In this document: in pieces, positions 57,156-64,000 of the stretch | How positions within the stretch are numbered: position 1 is the stretch's first letter | How the letters are laid out: every line of letters starts with the position of its first letter | Assembly: GCF_964656455.1 (NCBI RefSeq) | Contig: NC_135719.1 | Coordinates: 128,259,444-128,323,443 of the forward strand | Source: Halichoerus grypus | Taxonomy: Eukaryota; Chordata; Mammalia; Carnivora; Phocidae | Direction: 5' to 3' | Length of the DNA stretch: 64,000 bases | Translations under genes and position numbers: made by a program | Notes under the pieces: generated by a model | What the model saw: the letters and a program-made list of their open reading frames with translations, nothing else | The model's database searches: none | Told to the model about the DNA's origin: nothing

Positions 57156-57561
57156 TGTATTAGTTTGCTAAGGCTGCCATAGCTAAGTCCCACAAGCAGA
57201 GTGGCTTAAATAACAAAATTTTATTGTCTCACAGCTCTGGAGGCTGGAAGTCTGAAATCATGGTGTTGGCAGAGTTGGGTCCTTCTGAGGGCTGCGAGTG
57301 ATGCATCTGTTCCAGGCAGTCTTCCCTCGGCTTGTAGAGAGATGACTGTCTTCATGTTCACACAGCGTTTTCCCTCTGTGTACATTTCCATGTCTAAATT
57401 TCCCCTTTTTGTAAGGCTACCAGTCATACCTGCTTCGGATCCACCCTAATGAACTCATGATTAATTATACCTGCAACAATTCTATTTCCAAATAAGGTCA
57501 CATTCTGAGATACTGGGCTTCAACATGTGAATTGCGGTGAGACACAGTTTGACCCATAACA
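57156..57561 (-). mobile_element. Solo LTR, MLT1-type (ERVL-MaLR), antisense
   Basis: It starts 'tgtattagtttgctaaggct' and ends 'tttgacccataaca', with 'ctcacagctctggaggctgg' and 'aggtcacattctgagatact' inside. It lies about 40 bp right of another MaLR-type LTR. Confidence 0.85.
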
Positions 57562-58258
57562 GCATCTAACAGCATATAATCATGACAGTGATGTCTCGTC
57601 CTACGCACAGGCCCTGCCCGCACTAGGAGGGGAGGGGATTAGACAAGAGTCGGGGTCATTCCCAGGATTTTGCTTATCACAGAGTTCCTGAACCAGGATA
57701 GCTGCTCAGTGGTTGGGATGAATAGAAGCGAGATCACTGGTGGCGTGGTGAGAGCAGCTTCAGTGGAGTATGAACCATGATCGAGTGACAGGAAGTGAAG
57801 AGAAGGCAGATACTGCTGCCCTCAACAAGCAGCTGTGACCAAGAGGAGGCCAGGTGGGGAGAAGAGAGGAAAATGGGGAGGAATAGCAGTTTCACTCAAA
57901 TACAGGTGGCCTAGGCTTGTTTGTTGCCTGGAAATAACCAAAAGAGAGAGAGAGATGCAGTGGCTAAAAGCCTCCAGCTGGTTCTGGTTGTCCACATGCC
58001 CCTGTTGTATGGAAACTTGACTTATTACCCTGTAGGGATTTGTAGAACTCACATTAAATGGCCTTTGCAAATAGATATGTGTGCAATCTGGCTGAGTTGT
58101 AGTTACTTTGGAGACTCGTGTTTGCTTACATGTGGTCCTGTAAAGCTCAGTCTTAATATCACAGGAATGCATTTCTATTTGGTCTCCACTTGCCTCATTC
58201 ATTTCAAATTTTATGTGATTTCCTTGGAAGGACAGGTTTGATAGAACCTAGTAATAGT
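57562..58258. other. Single-copy DNA
   Basis: No repeat recognised. A 126-codon antisense frame (57,822-58,202) shows no domain. Confidence 0.4.
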
Positions 58259-58259
58259 A

Positions 58260-58466
58260 GTGGATGCCACTGATTCAGGGGCACCGTATGTCTGCCTTGT
58301 GAGAAGTGTGCTCATGCATTATTCCTCATCCCTCTTCTACAGGGTAGAGTATTGCCTTCATTTCACATGTGGGGAAACAGAACTGCTTCAGGGCTGTGGC
58401 TGAGGTTACAGACTAATAAGTAGTGATGCTCTGGCTCCCACATCACTCTGGCTTAAACACCACTCT
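58260..58466 (-). repeat. MIR SINE, antisense, diverged
   Basis: 'cttcatttcacatgtgggga' followed by 'actaataagtagtgatgctc' and the head-like 'catcactctggcttaaacac'. Confidence 0.65.
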
Positions 58467-58559
58467 CACATCAATCCCTCTCTCTTCTGAAGTTTGGCAA
58501 GTTTCTTCTTCTTGAAAAGTTCACTATTTCTGTAGGATTCACTCAGAACAGCAAATGAT

Positions 58560-58760
58560 CTGTGAAAACAAAGCCATAGTGTTCACCTTTTATTCCCCTC
58601 CTAGTCCCAACTCCTGGGCTTCCCAACTCAGCTATTTGAGAAATTACGCAAGGAAGACTTTTCATCTCCATCCAGAGTAATTCATTGCCATGCAAAGAAC
58701 GATACAGAGGCATTTCAGCCAGTGTGACTTTTTCTAAAGGTCACACACGCTGGTGCCCAG
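58560..58760. promoter_or_regulatory. Candidate conserved non-coding block
   Basis: Unique sequence with 'gaaattacgcaaggaagact' (C/EBP-like TTACGCAA), 'ccagagtaattcattgccat' and 'gccatgcaaagaacgataca' (octamer-like ATGCAAAG), with surviving CpGs. Inference only. Confidence 0.28.
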
Positions 58761-58914
58761 GGGTTTGTGATGGACATGGTGCCCAAGGCACAACATCACA
58801 TTTGCTTCTCTTTCTGGATACATTTTATCATCAAAGTGTTTGCAAGGCTCCATCTGCTGACATACCGTGGTCTGTCCTCCAAAATGGAGGTCCGTTCTTA
58901 TTTCCAATGAGATT

Positions 58915-59215
58915 TGTGGATCTTAGAAGATATTTCAAAGGAGCACAGCGGGAGTAAGGGCCTAGAGCAATCGGAATTCAGGAGGGATGGAGTGCAGAAA
59001 TAGCAGGTGTGGCCACTGGACTTTGCAGGCTTGAGAAGCAATGAATTGTGCCAGGGGTGAGAGTGCTTTGGAGAAAGGTGTGGAGAGAAAATCACCAGTT
59101 CAGTGGGCTTTGGAGGACGTGTAGGAGTTTGTCAGTTGAATGGGAAGTAGAAGGTGGGAGAGAAGGACATCTCAGGTATAGGTAAGATACAAGGATTTAA
59201 ATGTCAATGCTTGTT
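58915..59215 (-). repeat. Possible L2 fragment, antisense
   Basis: 'ctttgcaggcttgagaagca', 'gggtgagagtgctttggaga' and 'ggtgggagagaaggacatct' loosely follow antisense L2. Confidence 0.45.
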
Positions 59216-59239
59216 GTGTCAAGTGGCTCAAGTATAAGG

Positions 59240-59502
59240 ATAATATTGCTAATGATACCACCATCTCCGTAGTAATAAACACAAGCACTTATATATTACC
59301 TATTGTCTGCCAGGGTACAGTATATTCTCAGTACATTAATTGTATTAATTTATATGTTCTTTAAAGCAGCCATATGAAGTGGGTATTGTTTTTATCTTAG
59401 TTTTGCAGGTGAGGAAACTGAGGCACAGGGAGACAAATTATCATTCCAAAGAACCCTCAACTATCAGAGTCAGGATTTTATTCCAGCAGTCTACCTCTAG
59501 AG
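59240..59502 (-). repeat. MIR SINE, antisense, split by hAT (part 1)
   Basis: 'ttttgcaggtgaggaaactg' and 'aggcacagggagacaaatta' identify MIR. The element stops at 'ctacctctagag' where a hAT begins, and its head resumes after it. Confidence 0.88.
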
Positions 59503-59716
59503 CAGTGTTGTCCAATAGAACTTTCTATAATGTTGGCAGTGTTCTAAATCTATGCTTCCAGTACAGTAGCCACTGACTACATGTGGTTCTTGAGCACTTG
59601 AAATGTGGCTAGTGTGACTGAGGAACTGAAATTTACTTTTTAATTAATTTTAATTATTATATTTAAATTTAAATAGGTACATGAACCTAGTGACTACTGT
59701 ATTGGACGAGACGGCT
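59503..59716. mobile_element. hAT-Charlie non-autonomous element inserted in MIR
   Basis: Terminal inverted repeats 'cagtgttgtccaata' and 'tattggacgagacgg' are visible. The internal block 'gagcacttgaaatgtggcta' is diagnostic. Candidate 8-bp duplications flank it (ctctagag / tgctagag, 6 of 8 matching). Confidence 0.85.
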
Positions 59717-59752
59717 TGCTAGAGTCTGCTCATCCGTAACACTCTGCTGCCT
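59717..59752 (-). repeat. MIR SINE head, antisense (part 2)
   Basis: 'agagtctgctcatccgtaac' then 'actctgctgcc' is the tRNA-like head of the MIR that begins at 59,240. Confidence 0.75.
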
Positions 59753-59789
59753 TTCAAACTGGCAAATGTAATGTTGATTCTGTAAAGAT

Positions 59790-59925
59790 ACTATTAGTAC
59801 TAATAATAGCCACAGGAAGAATGGCTGCCATTTATGTAGCTCTTACTACGTGCAGGACAACATGCTAAGTGCCTCCTGTAAGTTACGTCATGTCATCTCG
59901 ATGACAGCCTTGTGGGTGATGGCTG
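59790..59925 (-). repeat. MIR SINE, antisense, split by another MIR (part 1)
   Basis: 'ccatttatgtagctcttact' then 'cgtgcaggacaacatgctaa' and 'gacagccttgtgggtgatgg' is the 3' half of an antisense MIR. It breaks off where a sense MIR begins. Confidence 0.82.
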
Positions 59926-60122
59926 TGAGCATGGACCTGCATTCAAAACCCAGCTCTGCCATTTATTAGCCCTGTGACCTTAGGCAAGTTACTCTCTATG
60001 CCTCAGTTTCCTCATCTGGGAAATGGAGTAAGTAATAGCATCTACTTCATGTGTTTGTTATGATGATTCCAAAAGTCTGTGCATTTAAAGTGCATAGCAT
60101 GGTGATAAGCATTCGATATATG
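59926..60122 (+). repeat. MIR SINE, sense, nested in a MIR
   Basis: 'caaaacccagctctgccatt', 'tgaccttaggcaagttactc', 'ctcagtttcctcatctggga' and 'tgcatagcatggtgataagc' form a nearly complete sense MIR. Confidence 0.9.
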
Positions 60123-60278
60123 GGTGGTACTGTTGTTATCATCCATATGCATTAGATGAAGAAACCAACGCATGGAGACTAAAGCATCATACTGTGAGGC
60201 CCAGCTGCCTGTGGAGGAGCCGGAGTTCAACCGGCAGGAGGCCTGATCTCAGAGTTCTGCACCGCAATACTGTGGCTT
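60123..60278 (-). repeat. MIR SINE, antisense (part 2)
   Basis: 'ggtactgttgttatcatcca' then 'gatgaagaaaccaacgcatg' and 'ccggagttcaaccggcagg' continue the antisense MIR interrupted at 59,925. Confidence 0.82.
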
Positions 60279-60287
60279 CCGTTCAGA

Positions 60288-60478
60288 GGTTCTAAACGTT
60301 TGATTTGTGGAGAACTGGCACGGAAATCCTGCAGGGTGCTTGTTAAAGATATAGTCTCCTAGACTTGCAGAAAGCTCTTTCTTGCCTTAGATTGTTTATG
60401 GTGAAGACCTGGGAATCTGCATTTTAACAAGTTCCCCAGGTGGTTTCTAAGTATACATTAACCAGTGAGACACCACTG
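60288..60478. repeat. hAT-Charlie, MER5-like element
   Basis: 'gggaatctgcattttaacaa' and 'gttccccaggtggtttctaa' are diagnostic MER5-like blocks. Confidence 0.8.
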
Positions 60479-60479
60479 A

Positions 60480-60960
60480 AAAATTTTGATGGGGAGGAAA
60501 GGAGAAGGAGAGGACAGGTTTTGAGGTGCAGGAAGTGTGTGGAGGATGAAGGGGTTCTACACATGGATCTTTTTAGAAAGATCTCTCTGGTCGCTGGTGT
60601 TGAAAATGGACTTGATTAAAGAACTAGGGGATGGGGAGGTGACACTAGGACAGGGGCAAAGTGGACAGGAAGAGAGGGAGGGAAATGTTCTCTGGATATT
60701 TGTTGGTAAAATTAACAGGACACAGTAGATCTCTAGAAATAAGGGAGCAAGAGTGTTCATTGGGAGTCGAGAATGATCCTGAGGTTTCTATTTACAATAC
60801 CAGGGTGGGTAGTGATGTTGCAACCAAAATAGACAAGGCATTATGGGAAGAAGATGAAGATATGCTTGAGGACTTTGTAGGGTTTCCAGGTGGAGTTGTC
60901 ATGAAACTGCTGGACATTTGGTTTGGGGTTCAAAAGGGGAACATATAGCAGAAATAAAGT
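60480..60960 (-). repeat. L2 LINE fragment, antisense, long
   Basis: 'agatctctctggtcgctggt', 'gttgaaaatggacttgatta' and 'gaatgatcctgaggtttcta' match the internal antisense L2. The 95-codon + frame across it is not a gene. Confidence 0.75.
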
Positions 60961-61820
60961 TTGGGGTTCCATTAGCACTAAACATGCTGTCTGCTTGATG
61001 TAGTAGGTAAGACTGTCCCAGAGAAACCTGGTCAGAGGCTCACCAGCCACCTCACCAAATACCTACCAAGGTGAGGAGTTGACATAAATGTGCAAAGTGG
61101 TCTGATGTAAGAGTAGATGTTCAGCCAGTTGAAGGACACTTGCCCAGTCACACAGTCTTGGGAAACAGTCTGTCAGCCAAACAAAACTGCCACAAGCCCT
61201 TTGCCTTAGAGGACCTGGGAGTGTGACGCCACTCAGGGTGCTCAGGCACTTGGTATATGCATTATATGCCAGAAGAGAAGGTACCAAGGCCCATCCTCCG
61301 GGGGACAACACTTATGGGCCAGGACGAGAAACTAGTGAGAGAGGCAGAGGGAAAGTAGACAGAAAAGAGGGAACAGGACAAGAGCAGAGCAGTACCCAGG
61401 CCAAGAGAAGAGAGGATTTCAGCAAGGGGTTTGTCAGCAATGCCACAGGCCATGGATAACTTAGCCTGAAGCCTGGAGAGGGGTCCTGGGACAGACTTGA
61501 CAAGCTGGACTGTTTTGTGCCTTTTGCCACCAGCAGAGTGGGGGGGATGGAAGCCAGGAGAGTGAATGAAAGTTGCAAGGTAGAGGCAAGGAATATAGAT
61601 GACGCTCCTCAGAGGGAAAGGGAAGAGGAAGGATGCTGCCTTGGGGGAGACATGGTTGACAGGGTTGTTTGTAGGATGTCAGGCTTGAACACGTTTTAGG
61701 AACAGGGGACCCAGAACCAGTAGAATAGAAGGATCTGAAAATGGCAAAAACAAGAGATGATTTTTGGATCAAAACCCCGGAGGAGGAAAGAGGGAATCAT
61801 ATCTTGGGAGAAAAAGGGGT
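60961..61820. other. Single-copy, purine-rich DNA
   Basis: No gene recognised. The + strand is strongly purine-rich (GA) between about 61,310 and 61,640, which produces the overlapping Leu/Ser/Pro-rich antisense frames. Confidence 0.4.
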
Positions 61821-61837
61821 GGGGCACTTCTTTCTTT

Positions 61838-62050
61838 CTTTCTTTTTTTTTTTTTTTTAAAGATTTTATTTATTTATTTGACAGAGAGAGGCACAGCGAG
61901 AGAGGGAACACAAGCAGGGGGAGTGGGAGAGGGAGAAGCAGGCTTCCCACCGAGCAGGGAGCCCAATGTGGGGCTCGATCCCAGGACCCTGAGATCATGA
62001 CCTGAGCTGAAGGCAGACGCTTAACGACTGAACCACCCAGGCGCCCCTAG
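61838..62050 (-). mobile_element. Can-SINE, antisense, subfamily A
   Basis: Body 'gggaacacaagcaggggga' and head RC 'cttaacgactgaaccaccc'. The exact 17-bp target-site duplication 'ggggcacttctttcttt' lies at 61,821-61,837 and 62,051-62,067, separated from the head by a few extra bases. Confidence 0.97.
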
Positions 62051-62224
62051 GGGGCACTTCTTTCTTTGGAGTAGGAGGGGAAAGTAGAAAAAAGCTTAGA
62101 GGTAGGAACAATATAACTGGAATTCTTGGAGGTGTAAATCTAGGTTGTCTCTTCAGAATGAGGGCCCTGGTGAGGAATAAGGATAAACATGGTTACATCT
62201 TTTACACTTTGAAGGCCTCCCCCC

Positions 62225-62432
62225 ACCCCATGCTAGGCATTGTTTAGTGCTCTTCAGGAATTACCTTTTTTAATCCTAAGAGGTAAATATAGTTGGCATA
62301 CTCATTTTATAGCCCACAAAGAGACGTTCATTGCCCCCCCCCCCCACACACACTAGAAAGTAGAGCTGGGATTTGTCCCCAGAAGTCTGAATTCAGTGTC
62401 TGTTCTCTTAACAGCTCTTTATAGTGTGATAA
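62225..62432 (-). repeat. MIR SINE, antisense, with C-run
   Basis: 'cattttatagcccacaaaga', 'gagctgggatttgtccccag' and 'gtgtctgttctcttaacagc' mark an antisense MIR. A C12 run with CA repeats (62,334-62,354) has expanded inside it. Confidence 0.78.
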
Positions 62433-62439
62433 AAAGGCA

Positions 62440-62590
62440 ACAATAATGGCAATCTGCATTCGTATAGTACTTAAAAAAAAAAAAAAAAAAACCCTTTTAC
62501 AGGTGTGGAAACCAAGGTGGAATGTGCCTAAACTCATCAGTCATCTAGGTGGGGTTGGAGCTATGGCTGGAATAGGAGTCCCTTGATTTT
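62440..62590 (-). repeat. MIR SINE, antisense (second in tandem)
   Basis: 'caacaataatggcaatctgc' and 'ttttacaggtgtggaaacca' mark a second antisense MIR. An A-run (about 62,473-62,491) interrupts it. Confidence 0.65.
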
Positions 62591-62869
62591 CAGTTCTGTT
62601 CTCTTTCCCAAAGAGTGACAGGCCACACGTAGCTCCTGAGTAAACTGTGTTGCCTTTCTGAGCAATCTTGTTCCCTCTCTCCCTCCTTCCATTCCAACAC
62701 CCCCACCCCTACTCCCACCCTAATGCCCCCCTGAAATGCCGGGAAGGTATGTCCGGCACCTGCTCCCTCCTTCCGGCTGGAATCCTCGTGCTGGCCAGGT
62801 GCTACTGCCCTGCTCTGGCCCAAGGGCCCCGTGCAGGCAGGCAGCAGAGGAAGGCCACGTTTGTTTTGC
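62591..62869. other. Single-copy, pyrimidine-rich DNA
   Basis: No gene recognised. A C/T-rich stretch at 62,670-62,740 resembles a polypyrimidine tract, with no supported exon beside it. Confidence 0.4.
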
Positions 62870-63070
62870 TTTTATTGTTACATAATATAAATCTCTTGGC
62901 TGCACCACCCGCCAGGACGAGAGTTGTGTGTCTTCCCGCACGGTCGCTAATGAGACAGTTAATCGTTTGTTTATTCTGTATGAAGAGAGGTGGTGGCCGT
63001 ATCTCTCAAACCAGACACGGGGCTCAGGACCCTCGGGGAAGGGGGCCACCCCGGCACATGAGTCACCCAC
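62870..63070. promoter_or_regulatory. Candidate regulatory block with CpG cluster
   Basis: Unique sequence with about ten CpGs ('cacccgccaggacgagag', 'cccgcacggtcgctaatgag'), homeodomain-like 'cgctaatgagacagttaatc', a forkhead-like 'gtttgtttattc' (62,964-62,976) and an exact AP-1 site TGAGTCA (63,059-63,065). CpG retention after repeat-poor sequence suggests function. A 152-codon + frame (62,668-63,126) overlaps but has no domain. Confidence 0.4.
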
Positions 63071-63099
63071 GGTCCCAGCACAGTCCTGCCCTGCAGGCC

Positions 63100-63350
63100 C
63101 CCATACGTCCTTCCCCTAGGCGCTGACTGGGATGCAGGCATCAGCGGATGATGATTATTATTACTGTTATTGCGCCTATTTTTTAAAATACTCCCTTCCC
63201 TGAGAAGCAAAAAAAGAGGAAGAAACGGCGATTTGCAAAGATGCTTTGTTGGGAGATAAGGAGGTTTCCTCTTGGGCCCAGTTTATCTCACTTGTGCAGA
63301 GGTTCCTAGAGGTCGTGCAGCTCATGAGATAAAGCTCGGGGACCTCCCCG
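63100..63350. promoter_or_regulatory. Candidate GATA-type enhancer
   Basis: Three GATA-factor cores in about 80 bp: AGATAA at 63,254-63,259, TTATCT at 63,283-63,288 and AGATAA at 63,327-63,332. An E-box CACTTG at 63,289-63,294 abuts the second. Retained CpGs ('gaaacggcgatttgcaaag') and no repeats support constraint. Binding is not shown. Confidence 0.42.
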
Positions 63351-63559
63351 GGGAAGGCCAGAGTCCTCGTTCAGTTGTTTTCCTAGTTCCAGGGTTAAAG
63401 AGGTGAAATCAGCTGTGTTCCTCCTGCAGGCTCCCTGGGGCCGAGGCCGCTTTTATTAGAGCAAATCAGACCTGTCCAGGTACTGTGGGTGGGGGAGGAG
63501 AGAGCCAGAAGGAGGTGAGGAGGGGGCCGGGGTGGGGGTGTGCACTGGGCTGAGTGCTG

Positions 63560-63720
63560 TCTGTACCTGGCTTGCCCGAACCGAATTACTGTCTTAAAGG
63601 GCTTCCATCGCATCTATTTGCATGCTGTTAGCATCCTCCTGCTATTTTCTTGGTGTTTGGATAAATCCTATTGCCTGAAGCTTATATTTCAATTAACTGG
63701 GTCCAACTGTCTGAGTCCTG
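63560..63720. promoter_or_regulatory. Candidate conserved non-coding block with octamer
   Basis: 'gcccgaaccgaattactgtc', an exact octamer ATTTGCAT at 63,616-63,623 and 'atatttcaattaactgggtc'. Unique, with CpGs retained. Inference only. Confidence 0.35.
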
Positions 63721-64000
63721 AGGCATAGGGATGGGTGGGGGGCTGCTGTGTTTTCTGCTGTGGCATTGTGTCATTGACAGTCTGTGTGTCTGTCTTGGGT
63801 CAGCCAGATTCCATCCTTGAAGCTGTGCCTCTCTGTGGAGCTGAGTGCATCCTGGTCAGGGGCACAATTACCCAGGGCAGGGCTGATGTTTCAGGAGTAG
63901 TTTGGACAGACAGAACAGCTATATCCTTTTAGACCCTGTGGAGTAGGGAGCAAGCCTGTGCAGGTGCCGGATGGAAACAGTGAAGCAAGTCGGAGGGGGC
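63721..64000. other. Single-copy DNA at window edge
   Basis: No gene or repeat recognised. A short + frame (63,735-63,932) lacks any domain. Confidence 0.4.

Noticed and set aside
61262..61772. Overlapping Leu/Ser/Pro-rich antisense frames
   Set aside because: They follow from the purine-rich + strand and overlap each other in different frames.
62668..63126. 152-codon + strand frame in GC-richer DNA
   Set aside because: Low stop density is expected from the base composition. There is no domain, and frames on both strands overlap it.
63283..63294. Canonical TAL1-GATA composite element
   Set aside because: The E-box abuts the GATA core instead of lying about nine bases away, so it does not fit the known composite spacing.

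Overview
The window looks like nuclear DNA of a caniform carnivoran. The evidence is at least eleven full-length tRNA-Lys-derived Can-SINEs, most with readable target-site duplications, plus an L1 whose 3' end matches carnivore L1. None of the SINEs is of the dog SINEC_Cf type, so an arctoid (bear, seal or mustelid relative) is more likely than a dog. That species inference is from memory of the SINE families, not a search. I see no convincing protein-coding exon, rRNA, tRNA gene or CRISPR array. All open reading frames are short, and those I can identify belong to decayed L1 ORF2. The window is best read as intergenic or deep intronic sequence.

Layout. Positions 1-3,300 hold AT-rich single-copy DNA, then an antisense CR1/L3 fragment and an antisense L2 fragment split by a SINE. 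Positions 3,310-7,330 are an ancient L1 in sense, broken by two MLT1-type LTRs and two SINEs. Positions 7,331-17,900 are mixed single-copy DNA with MIRs, two hAT elements, an antisense L1M fragment and several SINEs. Positions 17,899-27,725 are a nested stack of antisense L1s: a young 5'-truncated carnivore L1, an older L1, and a near-full-length ancient L1 reaching its 5' region. SINEs and an MLT1 LTR sit inside this stack.

From about 28,200 to the end the character changes. Only two Can-SINEs and one short L1 tail occur in roughly 36 kb. The repeat content is dominated by old MIR, L2, hAT and LTR pieces, and single-copy blocks become more prominent. The last 1.2 kb is richer in G+C and CpG and carries clusters of transcription-factor-like motifs (three AGATAA boxes, AP-1, forkhead-like, octamer). 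This is the best candidate for regulatory DNA, but conservation could not be tested here.

There is no operon-like or gene-to-gene system to describe. The interest lies in the nested transposon stratigraphy, a G-poor telomere-like C-rich tract split by an LTR, two long perfect palindromes, and the candidate non-coding regulatory blocks.
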